Origin: Chroococcidiopsis sp. TS-821 | GTDB lineage: Bacteria > Cyanobacteriota > Cyanobacteriia > Cyanobacteriales > Chroococcidiopsidaceae | DNA length: 64,000 nucleotides | Direction: 5' to 3' | Assembly: GCF_002939305.1 (NCBI RefSeq) | Contig: NZ_MVDI01000002.1 | Coordinates: 124,001 to 188,000 of the forward strand | Part shown: one piece after another, positions 1-9,855 of the stretch | How positions within the stretch are numbered: the stretch's first letter is position 1 | How the letters are laid out: each line of letters starts with the position of its first letter | The notes under the pieces: generated by a model | The model's database searches: none | The model's input: the letters and a program-made list of their open reading frames with translations, nothing else | What the model was told of the DNA's origin: nothing | Position numbers and translations under genes: made by a program

Positions 1-692
1 TAGAGAAATTAGCATCTTCCGTACAAATTCAAGTCAGCGACACTGGTAAAGGAATTGCAGCAGAATTTCTTCCTCACGTGTTTGATTACTTCCGCCAAGC
101 TGATAGTAGCACTACGCGCAAATTTGGTGGATTAGGGTTAGGACTTGCCATTGTCCGTCATTTAGTCGAATTACACGGCGGTACAGTGAAAGCTGATAGT
201 CAAGGCGAAGGTAAAGGCGCAACGTTTAGCGTTACATTACCACTTCCCGCATCCGAAATCGCGGATGAAACGTCGGGCGATTGCATTCATTACAATGACT
301 CCGATCTACCACTATTGGGAATTTGCGCCTTAATCGTTGATGACGAAGCAGATATGCGCGAATTACTCGTTGTGACTTTAGAACAATATGGCGCGCAAGT
401 CACTGCTGCTGCATCAGCCAGCGAAGTTTTAGAAAAGCTACCACAACAGTATCAGATTTTAATTAGCGATATTGGAATGCCTAATGTTGATGGCTATACA
501 TTAATGCGGCAAATTAGAACTTTACCACCTGAACAAGGCGGATCGATACCGGCGATCGCGCTTACAGCTTATGCGAGTGAAACCGATCAACAAGCTGCGA
601 TCGCCGCTGGGTTTAATCGACACGTAGCAAAACCCGTCGAACCTGCTAAATTGTTAGCAACCATTGTTAATTTATTAAACAAAAAATCATAA
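1..692 (+). CDS. Hybrid histidine kinase, C-terminal part (HATPase + receiver)
   Basis: The gene runs in from the left edge, and its frame is open from base 3. What remains is the end of a HATPase_c domain, with the G1 box DTGKGIA (about bases 39-59) and the G2 region FGGLGLGLAIV, followed by a complete receiver domain with the acidic pair in LIVDDEADM and the acceptor Asp in ISDIGMP. It would autophosphorylate on a His outside the window and pass the phosphate to its own C-terminal receiver. The GTG at 78 is internal and is not a start. It converges on the DUF29-like gene, and the two stop regions overlap by a few bases. The sensory input domains cannot be seen. Confidence 0.9.
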   Translation, partial: EKLASSVQIQVSDTGKGIAAEFLPHVFDYFRQADSSTTRKFGGLGLGLAIVRHLVELHGGTVKADSQGEGKGATFSVTLPLPASEIADETSGDCIHYNDSDLPLLGICALIVDDEADMRELLVVTLEQYGAQVTAAASASEVLEKLPQQYQILISDIGMPNVDGYTLMRQIRTLPPEQGGSIPAIALTAYASETDQQAAIAAGFNRHVAKPVEPAKLLATIVNLLNKKS

Positions 693-1119
693 ATCTTGAG
701 TTAAGATAAGTGTCATTGCTTGCTGTAGAATCTCTTCTTGATTAACCTTTTTTGCTAGTTCATCCGGTTGATAGCGTCCTTCTTCAACCTCTAACGAAGC
801 GCGATCAATTGCTTCTGGATAAGCCTCTTCTAAAGCAATCCGTAAATCTTCTGGTGGTAAGTAATAACCACCAGCCTGGCGACGTTTGTTCTTTTCTTGA
901 ATCATCCGAACGGAATTACGAATTGATACTTCCCACGCTCGCGTAGAACGGTTTTCGACGTATTGTTTGATAAGATAAATCAAAAGGATGACTGCATAAC
1001 TGCTAATCGCACTAATTTTATCATCGCGACTCATTTACTTCGAGTTCTTCAACAATGGCTAATGCGCCTTTGATATCGCCTTGTAAGAGTAATTCTTTAA
1101 GCGTAAATAACTCTTCCAT
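687..1119 (-). pseudogene. DUF29-like protein split by a probable frameshift
   Basis: Two reading frames together resemble one short cyanobacterial DUF29-type protein. The 5' piece (1119 to 1021, 32 codons, beginning MEELFTLKELLLQGDIKGA) runs out of frame after VEELEV. The 3' piece (1034 to 687) starts MSRDDKIS and continues with RAWEVSIRN and GGYYLPPEDLR. Removing one base from the A run near 1035-1040 would join them. The first ATG overlaps the stop of the upstream hydrolase (TGATG), suggesting translational coupling. It is either a disrupted gene, a sequencing error, or a downstream piece that restarts at its own ATG. The function of DUF29 proteins is unknown. The family assignment is from memory of its sequence pattern. 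Confidence 0.55.
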
Positions 1120-2000
1120 CACTCAGTAATAAAGTTTAAAATGTGTTCGGCTGCGATCTGCGGTTGTTCGAGATGCGGTACGTGACCGCAGTCTTTAATC
1201 CAAGCAAGTTTACTCTGGGGGATCGCTTGTTGAAACTTCTCAGCATCTTTAGTTCCTAAAATGCGATCGTCTTCTCCCCACAAAATCAGCGTTGGTTGCT
1301 CGATTTGCGCTAGCTTTTCTTTAAAAGAAGTATAACCCCCACTTTTTGTAAAAGCAATTAAAGCTTGATTCCATCCAGGCATATTTAAATGTAATGCTGC
1401 ACATAATTGCGCATCAACTGAAGCTAAACTTTTATTTTTATACGCTGCCCGACTAATACTATTACGTACTCTAGGATTGCGTAAAAACTCTGTTGCCAGT
1501 CGATCGAACGGTGGAAACATCAACTTTCCCATCGCCGAACCTGCAGTAAATCCGGCACTATCTATTAATACTAGTTTTTTGACAACTTCTGGATAATTTA
1601 GCGTAAAATCAATCGCAGCTGCACCTCCCATCGATGCACCAACTAAAATTACAGGTTGATGAATTAACGTTTTCCAGAAACAATACAAATGTGTTTTAAT
1701 TGTGCTTGGGCTTAAAGCTAAATTGGCAATTCTTTCGGTAAAGCCAAACCCTAATAAATCAACAGCCCAAGTTTTATTTTGAGCTGCTAATATCGGTAGC
1801 AAGCGACGAAATTCTAAAACAGAACTATCAAAACCATGTAAAAGTAAAATGGGTTGACCGCCGTTACCTTTTTGAATATAAGCTGTAGTAATGGCTTTGG
1901 CAAACGGAGTTGCGATCGCCTGAAATTGAATACTTTTTGCAAGTTCAATTGACGTTGGTTCGGTGAGTTGATTAATTAAGTTATTTAAATCAATTTTCAT
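1119..2000 (-). CDS. Alpha/beta-fold hydrolase
   Basis: A 293-residue alpha/beta hydrolase. The oxyanion-hole motif LLLHGFD comes first, then the nucleophile elbow GASMGG with Ser123, an acid in WGEDDRIL and the catalytic His in CGHVPHLEQP near the C-terminus, so the triad is complete. There is no signal peptide, so it should be cytoplasmic. The substrate cannot be read from sequence; relatives include esterases, haloperoxidase-like enzymes and C-C bond hydrolases. I chose the ATG at 2000 over a TTG four codons upstream. Its stop overlaps the ATG of the split DUF29-like gene. Confidence 0.85.
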   Translation of the reverse strand: MKIDLNNLINQLTEPTSIELAKSIQFQAIATPFAKAITTAYIQKGNGGQPILLLHGFDSSVLEFRRLLPILAAQNKTWAVDLLGFGFTERIANLALSPSTIKTHLYCFWKTLIHQPVILVGASMGGAAAIDFTLNYPEVVKKLVLIDSAGFTAGSAMGKLMFPPFDRLATEFLRNPRVRNSISRAAYKNKSLASVDAQLCAALHLNMPGWNQALIAFTKSGGYTSFKEKLAQIEQPTLILWGEDDRILGTKDAEKFQQAIPQSKLAWIKDCGHVPHLEQPQIAAEHILNFITE

Positions 2001-2108
2001 GCAAATTAGCAACTTAAAAAATAAGGTAGTAGCCCTGATCGAAGTATCAGTTGACTACTACCAATATAAAACAGATAAAAACGTACAATCTAGCTACAAA
2101 TAAGGTCG

Positions 2109-2489
2109 TTACTCTCCTGTAACAGCTTCTTTAAGTTGTTCAGCAGCTTGCTTTGTCCCAGGATCGATTGGTTCGTCTAGGTTAAGTTTCTCTTTGACGT
2201 TCTCAAAGAAACCTTTGTTATTGGCTTGGGCTTTTTCCGCCGCAGTTTTAGTCGCTGGTTTGTAGCCTTCCTCTTCTAAAAGTTTTTCGGCTTTTTCAGT
2301 TTCTTCTCTGAGTTTTTCAGCTTTTGGACGTCCCTGACTATCTACGCGGTCAACTTGATACGAAGTCGCTTCTGGTGTCACAGGTTCAGCCTGTACTTGC
2401 ATCGCTGTACTCACTATAAACACCAATGCAACGAGAAAAACAGTAACAATCTGCCGCAATTTGATTCTTTGCAACCACGATCGCTTCAT
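2109..2489 (-). CDS. Exported charged helical protein, unknown function
   Basis: A 126-residue protein with an N-terminal signal sequence: basic MKRSWLQRIKLR, a hydrophobic stretch VTVFLVALVFIVSTA, then a cleavage-like VQA. The mature part is rich in Glu, Lys and Ala (EETEKAEKLLEEEG) and probably helical. I recognise no domain. It is likely periplasmic or lumenal. It stands alone between the hydrolase and the divergent MOSC gene. Confidence 0.7.
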   Translation of the reverse strand: MKRSWLQRIKLRQIVTVFLVALVFIVSTAMQVQAEPVTPEATSYQVDRVDSQGRPKAEKLREETEKAEKLLEEEGYKPATKTAAEKAQANNKGFFENVKEKLNLDEPIDPGTKQAAEQLKEAVTGE

Positions 2490-2612
2490 TGAGACCCTCC
2501 ACTATAGTTCTTGAAGTCGAAATTAAGCTTACACGGTTTAGCAGTACTCTGTTAAGAGCAGTCAGATAGAGATTTCGACAAAATAGCAATTACAAAGATT
2601 TGTAAAAGTCAA

Positions 2613-3374
2613 ATGTCAAGTATTATTACAGAGTTGTTCGTTCATCCAGTCAAAGGGCTAACACCTCAAGCCGCAACTCAAGTAAAGTTGCAAGCGGGAC
2701 ATGGAGTTATAGGCGATCGCGCGTTTGCATTGGTATACGATACTTCTAGATCCTCCGATGATGTTGTTCCGTGGATGCACAAACGTCATTTTGCGATGCA
2801 ATGCGATTTTCCTGCATTAGCAGCTTTGGATTGTCACTACGATTTTCAAACTACATTATTAACGATTAAGCACAAAGAACGCGAATTACTCGCAGCGAAA
2901 ACAAACGATTCTCAGGAACGCAACTTAATCAGTTCATTTTTTACAGGCTATCTTGCAACGGATGTGAAATCGCCGCTACGGTTAGTTGGTGAAAACGATG
3001 GCAAAACGCGTTACCCCGATCGCAACACAGTACACATATCTCTTATCAATCAAGCCACATTAGACCAATTAAGTAATATTGTGGGAGAACGTGTAGATGT
3101 ACGACGCTTTCGCCCCAATATTGTTTTTGCAGGTATACCAGCATGGACGGAGTTTGATTGGATAGGACAACACTTTCAAGTTGGTTCTGCACAAATCGAA
3201 ATTACTGCTCCAATTAATCGCTGTTTAAATATTAATGTCAATCCTCAAACAGGTAAGCAAGATTTACCACTACTTTCTTTACTAAAACAGCACTTTGAGC
3301 ATCAGCAAATAGGAGTTCTTGCCAAAGTCATTGCTAGCGGTACAGTTGCGATTGGCGATCGCTTGCAACAATGA
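2613..3374 (+). CDS. MOSC domain protein
   Basis: A 253-residue MOSC protein. The N-terminal beta-barrel region begins ITELFVHPVKGL, the GVIGDRAFALV motif follows at about residues 30-41, and the MOSC core contains RRFRPNIVF and NRCLNINV with the conserved Cys near residue 210. MOSC proteins bind molybdenum cofactor or act in sulfur transfer; known relatives include YcbX and mARC-type reductases. No reductase or ferredoxin domain is fused here. A molybdopterin guanylyltransferase gene lies about 3.4 kb downstream but is not in the same operon. Confidence 0.85.
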   Translation: MSSIITELFVHPVKGLTPQAATQVKLQAGHGVIGDRAFALVYDTSRSSDDVVPWMHKRHFAMQCDFPALAALDCHYDFQTTLLTIKHKERELLAAKTNDSQERNLISSFFTGYLATDVKSPLRLVGENDGKTRYPDRNTVHISLINQATLDQLSNIVGERVDVRRFRPNIVFAGIPAWTEFDWIGQHFQVGSAQIEITAPINRCLNINVNPQTGKQDLPLLSLLKQHFEHQQIGVLAKVIASGTVAIGDRLQQ

Positions 3375-3428
3375 CAATATCCAGCAAACGGAATGTTTGC
3401 TGAATACAATTTTCTATTTGTGATGAAA

Positions 3429-3617
3429 TTACACTTTATCAATAGTATCCTTGACTGCATCCTTAGCGTCTTCAATCGCGTGCATTGCTGCGGCTTCTTC
3501 TTGTTTCGCTTGACCTTCAGCTTTATCTTTTGTGTTACCCGTAATTTCACTGACAGCTTCTTGCAGTTTACCTTCTACGTTCTTAGCAACAGCTTCAGCA
3601 CGGTTTTCAATGCTCAT
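3429..3617 (-). CDS. CsbD family stress protein
   Basis: A 62-residue, highly charged, Ala-rich protein beginning MSIENRAEAVAKNVEGKLQE and containing TGNTKDKAEGQAKQ, the typical CsbD pattern. CsbD proteins are small, hydrophilic and stress-induced (sigma-B controlled in Bacillus); their biochemical role is unknown. An AAGGAGAT-type ribosome binding site lies just ahead of the start (the plus strand reads GATCTCCTTA at about 3621-3630). It is monocistronic and convergent with the MOSC gene. Confidence 0.85.
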   Translation of the reverse strand: MSIENRAEAVAKNVEGKLQEAVSEITGNTKDKAEGQAKQEEAAAMHAIEDAKDAVKDTIDKV

Positions 3618-3923
3618 AAAGATCTCCTTAATTTTGCCATAATTAATTCAATTGATAATTTAAAGAATTTACTGAAAATCTGCATCTCTCATTAGTTATA
3701 TTTTTTGTAATAATATAGATATTTCTGCTGGAACATTAGCTTTGTTAAGGAATTTATTCGGTGAATTTACAGTTAAGTAATAAAAAATACTAGCTAGCTT
3801 TATTACCTCTGTATTTTGCATAAGAAATACTTATTTTAAGTGCGTGCTAGTCATTTAACGGGAACAGTAAGAATAGGCGAATTTATTGCTTTTAACTACA
3901 AAATAGAGAAACTGAATTTTATC

Positions 3924-6641
3924 ATGTCCTCTTCTCGCTGGCATTCCTCGACAACTCGAGCAAATTCAAAGCCTCAATCGAAAAAATGTTTCAATCAATT
4001 CGGGAAGCAAGCGAAATGGGCAGATAATAGCAAGAGTTCGCTAAATAAACCTGCTCAAAGGAAATCTCGTAGTTTGCGATGGCAAGCAAGACTAGTATTT
4101 TGTAGTGCGATCGCGACCTTAGTGTCCGTATTGTATGCTACTACTGCTACTACTTTGCTGAAAAGTTTGGAAAAGGTTGAAATCGAAGATACCTACCAAA
4201 ACGTTGAAGGGTTTTTAGATGCGTTTGCGCAAACACAGGCAGATTTTAGCTTGCGCGTCGCTGACTGGGCAATGTGGGATGATACGTATCAATTTGTACA
4301 AGATAGTAATAAAGAATACATCGAAATTAATATAACTCCAGAATCAATCCAAAACATTCAAATTAATGCCGCAGTCTTTCTCAATACTAAAAATCATATT
4401 GTTTATAGTGCAGAATTTGATTTAACAACAAACCAAAAAGTAGGTATACCAAAGTCATTAAATCAATATATTGCTACTCACAAACAATTATTGCAACACT
4501 CTAGTTTTGATAGTAGTATATCAGGAGTAATTGCCTTACCTCAAGGTCTAATGCTGATCGCTTCACGACCAATTATTGATAGTAAAGCTGAAGGACCAAT
4601 TCGCGGGACACTAATTTTTGGGCGCTATCTCGATAAAACCAAAATTGATATTTTAGCTAAAAAAAGCCGCTTAAACCTTACATTATATGGGTTAAATCAG
4701 GTATTACCTCCAGACTTTCAAACAGCTTTAGCATCACTCTCACAAACGCAAACAATTTTTATTCGCCCCATCAATGATAGCCTGATTGCTGGTTACATTT
4801 TACTGACAGATATAGACAATCAGCCTATAGCAATTTTACGCACAGAACAACCGCGAACTATATACTTGCAAGGTATTAATAGTCTTCGTTATCTCTTTTT
4901 GCTATTAGTATTAATTGGATTGGCTTTTGCTGGGGTAACATTACCTTTATTAGAAAGATTAATTTTATTGCGATTTGATCGACAAGAACGCGAAGAGCGC
5001 TATCATGCAGTTGTGACCCAAGCTTCTGAAGGTATTTTTTTGATTGATGCTCAAAGTAAAGTTCTACTAGAAGCTAATACAGCATTACAAAGTTTATTAG
5101 GTTATACCGCAACGGAAATCTTACAACTCACACTGTACGATATTATTGTTGGCGATCGCCAGCAAATTGATACCGACCTTCAGCAGATTTCAGCCAAAGA
5201 CTCTAATTTTACACGCGAATACAAATATCAACGTCAGGATGGCTCATTAATTGATGTTGAAGCAAGTGCGATTCAGATTTTGTACAACGAAAAAGCTGCT
5301 TTTTGTATAGTAGTCAGAGATATTACCGATCGAAAGAAAGTTGAGATGGCGTTGCGTGAAAGCGAACAACGTTTATCTTGGCAAGCAAGTCATGATTCGC
5401 TAACTGGGCTGGTTAACCGTCGTGAATTTGAGCAATGTTTGGTCAGTGCTTTAAACAGTGCAAAAAATGAAGGTATAAACCATGCTGTTTGTTACGTAGA
5501 TGTCGATCAATTCAAGATTATTAATGATACCTGCGGTCATGCAGCGGGAGATCATTTATTACGCAAAGTCAGTAATTTATTTCAAAATAGATTACGTAAA
5601 ACGGATGTGTTAGCCCGTTTAGGTGGCGATGAGTTTGGGATCATTTTTTATGAGTGTTCTTTAGAAGAAGCTACTCAAATTACAGAAGCTCTACGACAAC
5701 AACTGAACGAATTTCCGTTCATATGGAAAGAAAAAGTTTTTTCCGTGAGTGCGAGTATCGGGGTTGTGGCTATTAATGCAGATACCCCTGATTTAGCAAG
5801 TGTTTTAAGCGCTGCGGATGCAGCTTGTTATGCCGCGAAAAATAAAGGACGCAATCGAGTCAATGTTTATCAACCCAACGATCGCGAAATAGCTCAACAA
5901 CGCGGCGAAATGCAATGGGTATCGCAAATTCCTAAAGCTTTAGAAGAAAACCGTTTTTGTTTATTTTATCAAGAAATTGCCCCCTTAATTGGGGGAAATC
6001 ATCAACAACACTACGAAATTCTGTTGCGTTTAAAAGATGAGAATGGTCAAATTGTACCACCAATGGCTTTCATTCCAGCTGCTGAGCGTTATAACTTGAT
6101 GCATCTAATCGATCGCTGGGTAATTTCTACATTGTTCGCACATTTAGCACAATCGTCAACTATTGATGACACAATTTACGCCGTCAATGTTTCGGCAGCA
6201 AGTATCAACGATGACAGTTTTATTGATTTTGTGCAAGTACAATTTGCACATTATCAAATTCCACCCTCAAGTATTTGTTTTGAGATTACTGAAACACTGG
6301 CGATCGCTAATTTAAGTCAAGCAGTGGTATTTATTCAAAAACTTAAAAATCTCGGTTGTTATTTTGCCTTAGATGATTTTGGTAGCGGCATGTCTTCGTT
6401 TGCCTATTTAAAAAGTTTACCAGTCGATTACCTCAAAATTGATGGCTCTTTAGTCAAAGATATTGTTCAAGATGCGATCGCTTACAGTATGGTCGAAGCA
6501 ATCAGCCGCGTTGCGACCGTGATGGAACTACAAACAATTGCAGAGTTTGTTGAAAACGACGCCATTCAAGAAAAGCTGCGAAATTTGCCCGTAGATTACG
6601 CTCAAGGATATGGAATTTCTAAACCAAAACCATTAGTTTAA
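3924..6641 (+). CDS. CHASE4-PAS-GGDEF-EAL cyclic-di-GMP enzyme
   Basis: A membrane-bound sensor of about 905 residues from the ATG at 3924; an in-frame GTG at 3840 would add 28 poorly supported residues. Order: basic N-terminus, TM1 (about 57-80), an extracytoplasmic CHASE4 sensor with the hallmark DWAMWDDTYQFV, TM2 (about 320-342), PAS, GGDEF and EAL. The diguanylate cyclase motif RLGGDEF is intact, with an inhibitory RKTD site five residues upstream. The phosphodiesterase domain has EIL in place of EAL but keeps ENR, NVSA, FEITET, DDFGSG and LKIDGS, so it could be active. The protein may both make and break c-di-GMP in response to a ligand. It is monocistronic. Confidence 0.92.
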   Translation: MSSSRWHSSTTRANSKPQSKKCFNQFGKQAKWADNSKSSLNKPAQRKSRSLRWQARLVFCSAIATLVSVLYATTATTLLKSLEKVEIEDTYQNVEGFLDAFAQTQADFSLRVADWAMWDDTYQFVQDSNKEYIEINITPESIQNIQINAAVFLNTKNHIVYSAEFDLTTNQKVGIPKSLNQYIATHKQLLQHSSFDSSISGVIALPQGLMLIASRPIIDSKAEGPIRGTLIFGRYLDKTKIDILAKKSRLNLTLYGLNQVLPPDFQTALASLSQTQTIFIRPINDSLIAGYILLTDIDNQPIAILRTEQPRTIYLQGINSLRYLFLLLVLIGLAFAGVTLPLLERLILLRFDRQEREERYHAVVTQASEGIFLIDAQSKVLLEANTALQSLLGYTATEILQLTLYDIIVGDRQQIDTDLQQISAKDSNFTREYKYQRQDGSLIDVEASAIQILYNEKAAFCIVVRDITDRKKVEMALRESEQRLSWQASHDSLTGLVNRREFEQCLVSALNSAKNEGINHAVCYVDVDQFKIINDTCGHAAGDHLLRKVSNLFQNRLRKTDVLARLGGDEFGIIFYECSLEEATQITEALRQQLNEFPFIWKEKVFSVSASIGVVAINADTPDLASVLSAADAACYAAKNKGRNRVNVYQPNDREIAQQRGEMQWVSQIPKALEENRFCLFYQEIAPLIGGNHQQHYEILLRLKDENGQIVPPMAFIPAAERYNLMHLIDRWVISTLFAHLAQSSTIDDTIYAVNVSAASINDDSFIDFVQVQFAHYQIPPSSICFEITETLAIANLSQAVVFIQKLKNLGCYFALDDFGSGMSSFAYLKSLPVDYLKIDGSLVKDIVQDAIAYSMVEAISRVATVMELQTIAEFVENDAIQEKLRNLPVDYAQGYGISKPKPLV

Positions 6642-6767
6642 CTTCTAATATTAAATTTAGTTGATTATAGTAAATAGTGACTAACCACAAAGAAAGGTTA
6701 TCTAACTGAAGATGATATAAAACCTGGTAATTGAGAAGAACATTTATTACCCATTACCAATTATCTG

Positions 6768-7403
6768 TCAGCGAGTATCATCGACAAAAGCCAAATCCTC
6801 TGGCGTATTGCAGTTAAAAAGTATTTCTGCATTAGGTAAAGATAAAACGTGTACGGGGTGTTGTACCAGCCAAGTTTGAAACGATCGCCCGCCTTGGGCA
6901 ATAAAAGCGTTCAATACAGGTAAACAACCATGGCGATAAAAGCCACACAAAGGTTCCCAACCTTTTTCCTGACGCGGTAAAGCAGCGATCGCCTCTTGAG
7001 GAACATTTTCTAACTCTTCTGCCCAGTCTTGTAGTACCTCTACTTGCAGTTTAGGTAAATCGCAAGCAAGTAATAGTACCCAATCAGTTTTCACTACAGC
7101 GAGTCCTTGTGCAAAACCAACTAATGGACCGTGGGGAAGTGGTAAAGTTACCTTAGTTGAAGATGGTATGCTCAGAGTTTCCTGCGACAGTGGAACTTCC
7201 CGAACAAATTGACTATTTTTCAGTGCCAAATGCTGATATTTTTCTGGTGTAGGCGTAACAACATAAACTGCATCGCACAAGCTGCTGGCGACATCACACA
7301 CGCGTTTTAACAGCGGAACGCCCTGAATTGCTAGCAAAGCTTTATCTTTGCCCATTCGCGAACTTTTTCCACCAGCTAAAACTATGGCACTCAGCGAGTA
7401 CAT
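6768..7403 (-). CDS. mobA: Molybdenum cofactor guanylyltransferase MobA
   Basis: A 211-residue nucleotidyltransferase. It transfers GMP from GTP to molybdopterin-Mo to give the MGD cofactor, used in cyanobacteria by nitrate reductase. The signature loop AIVLAGGKSSRMGKDKA lies at residues 7-23, the metal-binding CDLP follows in the middle, and the late motif CNTPEDL is typical of MobA. It starts at ATG 7403. The length is normal for cyanobacterial MobA. It is monocistronic, and no other moa/moe genes are in the window. Confidence 0.9.
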   Translation of the reverse strand: MYSLSAIVLAGGKSSRMGKDKALLAIQGVPLLKRVCDVASSLCDAVYVVTPTPEKYQHLALKNSQFVREVPLSQETLSIPSSTKVTLPLPHGPLVGFAQGLAVVKTDWVLLLACDLPKLQVEVLQDWAEELENVPQEAIAALPRQEKGWEPLCGFYRHGCLPVLNAFIAQGGRSFQTWLVQHPVHVLSLPNAEILFNCNTPEDLAFVDDTR

Positions 7404-7516
7404 ATTGAATGCTCAGAAATTGGTCATTGGTAACTGCTAATTGATAAGAATATCGAGCTTCCTATTACCCGACCTTTACAAGTACGCTCTTTCATTTACG
7501 CCTACAACTAATTAAC

Positions 7517-8392
7517 CTAAACTGCCAAATAGCGACGGAGAAAACTCTCTAAAGACTCTAACTTCAAATTAAATATTGACTCTAGGCGCGCAATTTCATC
7601 ATGCGTACAGAAAAACTCGTTAGCAAGCAACGTGCGAAAAGTTCCTAAAGTCTTCTGAACTGGAGGATTTAATAAGCCTAATACGGTACGAAAACCATCG
7701 ACAACAAATAAAGGTGGATTAATAATAATCGGTTCTTGATTAAACACGCGACCAAAAATGTGGGGAATATCTTCGCGGTGTAAAATTTCTGGTCCTCCCA
7801 CGGGTAAAATTTGGTTTTTTGCGCCGCCAACCGAAACCGAATTCACTACCATTTGCGCTAAATCGTCTGTACTGACAATAGAAGTACGATTTTTCGGATC
7901 GCCTATCAATAAATACATTCGCGTTTGGCGAAAGCGTTCAGCAAGTGATAGTAGATTTGATGATAGTCCGGCAGGACGAAAAATTGTATAGTTCAAACCA
8001 CTCGCTTGGAGATATTGTTCAACAGCACGTTTGGCTTTAAATGTTGGTGCATCTTCATAGCCGCGATCTGCACCTAGTACCGAAATAAAGACAAAGTGTC
8101 GTACCTGTTGTGCTTGCGCGCAGTCAATTAATTCGATATTGGCACGATAATCTAGTGCTAGAGGATCGCCATCCGAACCATGCGTACTAATGATATATTG
8201 CACTCCTTGACAAGCTTTTTGAATATCTTTTTCTTCGCGCAAGTCACCAATAAAAATTTCTGCTCCTCGGTGTTCTAACTCCCCATAGCGAGAACTAAGG
8301 CGAACAAAAGCGCGTACGGGTAATTCCTGCTGTCGCAGCAATCTGACTACTCTCCGCCCAATTTGTCCTGTTGCGCCTGTGACTAGAAACAT
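7517..8392 (-). CDS. Atypical SDR, NmrA-like NAD(P)-binding protein
   Basis: A 291-residue Rossmann protein starting MFLVTGATGQIGRRVVRLL, the glycine-rich dinucleotide motif of atypical short-chain dehydrogenases. The second motif GDLREEKDI and the region FVFISVLGAD followed by LNYTIFRPAGL match the NmrA/Ycf39-like group. The usual YxxxK pair is not evident, so it may be a sensor or binding protein rather than a redox enzyme. It belongs to the same broad superfamily as ycf39 at 55.7 kb but is clearly a different member. The substrate is unknown. Confidence 0.85.
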   Translation of the reverse strand: MFLVTGATGQIGRRVVRLLRQQELPVRAFVRLSSRYGELEHRGAEIFIGDLREEKDIQKACQGVQYIISTHGSDGDPLALDYRANIELIDCAQAQQVRHFVFISVLGADRGYEDAPTFKAKRAVEQYLQASGLNYTIFRPAGLSSNLLSLAERFRQTRMYLLIGDPKNRTSIVSTDDLAQMVVNSVSVGGAKNQILPVGGPEILHREDIPHIFGRVFNQEPIIINPPLFVVDGFRTVLGLLNPPVQKTLGTFRTLLANEFFCTHDEIARLESIFNLKLESLESFLRRYLAV

Positions 8393-8544
8393 AGCAGCAT
8401 TGTCCCTGAAGTTTGATAATAGATAGTCGCCAACAATTCCTCATCTCAAGTCTATAGTAGAGGTTTGAGGTTCGAGGTCAGAGCTCAGAGATTAAAAGAT
8501 AGTTCCAGTAGGAATTCTACGCCTCTACAACGTCCTAAATATAT

Positions 8545-9336
8545 CTACAACTCAACAACAACGGGAGCGTGATCGCTTGGTTTCGGCAATTTTCGTGGAG
8601 TGATATCAATAAAGCAGCTTTTTGCTTGTTTGTACAGATCCGCAGTTAGGTAATGATGGTCGATCCTCCAACCTAAGTTACGGCGAAAAGCGCCACTACG
8701 GTAGTCCCACCAGCTATAATGCCCTGCTTCAGAAGTAAATTTACGAAAAGCATCGCTAAAACCTAATTCAAGGATTTCACGCAGTGCTTGTCGCTCAAGT
8801 TCTGATGCCATGATATGTCCTGTAAGAGTAGCGGGATCGTGCAGATCGCGGTCTTCGAGTGCAATATTGAAGTCACCACAGATACAAATGTTAGCGGATA
8901 AAACTAAAAGCGATCGCAAGTATTCGCGTAAAACTTGCAACCACCGCAGTTTATACTCGTACTTGTCACTACCAACCGCTGCACCGTTCGGTACGTAAAG
9001 ATTCACAATGCGAATATTTGCCGTTACTCCTGTAATCAAGCGTTTTTGCGCGTCAAGTTCAAATGCGTCGGGAATCGCATCGCCCAAAACGGGTGTAAAT
9101 CCTGTACTAACATCCGTTAACGGCGAACGACTGAGGATCGCCACTCCGTTGTATGACTTTTGTCCAGAAGCATAAATATAATAGCCAAGTTGCTCAAAAG
9201 GCGATCGCGGAAAATCTGCATCGACAACTTTGGTTTCCTGCAAACACAATACATCAACAGGATTTTGCTGCAACCAAGCAACAACGTGTTCTTGGCGAGT
9301 CCGAATCGAATTAACGTTCCAAGTGGCAATTTGCAT
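8545..9336 (-). CDS. xth: Exodeoxyribonuclease III / AP endonuclease
   Basis: A 263-residue member of the exonuclease III family. From the ATG at 9336 the protein begins MQIATWNVNSIR, the invariant first strand; an upstream ATG at 9357 adds only seven non-conserved residues. The metal ligand Glu34 is in CLQETK, GDFNIA carries the catalytic Asp/Asn pair, and SDHAPVV near the C-terminus (Asp255, His256) completes the site. It cleaves DNA 5' to abasic sites and has 3'-5' exonuclease activity in base excision repair. It is monocistronic. Confidence 0.92.
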   Translation of the reverse strand: MQIATWNVNSIRTRQEHVVAWLQQNPVDVLCLQETKVVDADFPRSPFEQLGYYIYASGQKSYNGVAILSRSPLTDVSTGFTPVLGDAIPDAFELDAQKRLITGVTANIRIVNLYVPNGAAVGSDKYEYKLRWLQVLREYLRSLLVLSANICICGDFNIALEDRDLHDPATLTGHIMASELERQALREILELGFSDAFRKFTSEAGHYSWWDYRSGAFRRNLGWRIDHHYLTADLYKQAKSCFIDITPRKLPKPSDHAPVVVEL

Positions 9337-9444
9337 CAAGTAATGGGCAATCAGCACGAGCTACCTTTAGCTTATTAGTCTGCCACACCAGCGGAACTTG
9401 ATTGCAGTTGTTTTCGTACTTTTGCGATCGTCCACACAGCAAAA

Positions 9445-9759
9445 TTACTCTGTGTCTAACTCCTGCTTTTTACGTAATAAGATTGGTGGTTGTGTCACTA
9501 ACCCCACGAGACGATCGCTGGTGAAGCAGAGGCTTGATTTATTTTCGTCAATGGGAATTTGAAATAAATAGCTATCTTGTTTTCCCTGAGTGCGTGCCAA
9601 AAAAGCCGCAATCAAGCTACGCAGTAGAGGATTATCCGATTTGACCTTAATTTGATACCGAAACCCGCCGCTGAGTAAAATTTCGACTAACACTTCTTTA
9701 GGAGTGTCGCTTACAGATGAAGCCGCATCGACAATATCTAGTTCTTTGTTATCGGACAC
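9445..9759 (-). CDS. Conserved hypothetical protein
   Basis: A 104-residue soluble protein with no recognised domain. An acidic N-terminus (SDNKELDIVDAASS) leads into LVEILLSGGFRYQIKVKSDN and LFQIPIDENKSSLCF, alternating hydrophobic strands that suggest a small beta-rich fold. A GGAGAAGACA-type ribosome binding site precedes the ATG at 9759. It lies between gamma-glutamyltransferase and exonuclease III on the same strand. Confidence 0.6.
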   Translation of the reverse strand: MSDNKELDIVDAASSVSDTPKEVLVEILLSGGFRYQIKVKSDNPLLRSLIAAFLARTQGKQDSYLFQIPIDENKSSLCFTSDRLVGLVTQPPILLRKKQELDTE

Positions 9760-9855
9760 TTGTCTTCTCCTAATTTTATTTCATAGAAAAAAGTAGAGCG
9801 AACAATACTCACCCTACTCAAAATTTACACCTAATCTTCTTGAAGCTAAATTGTA

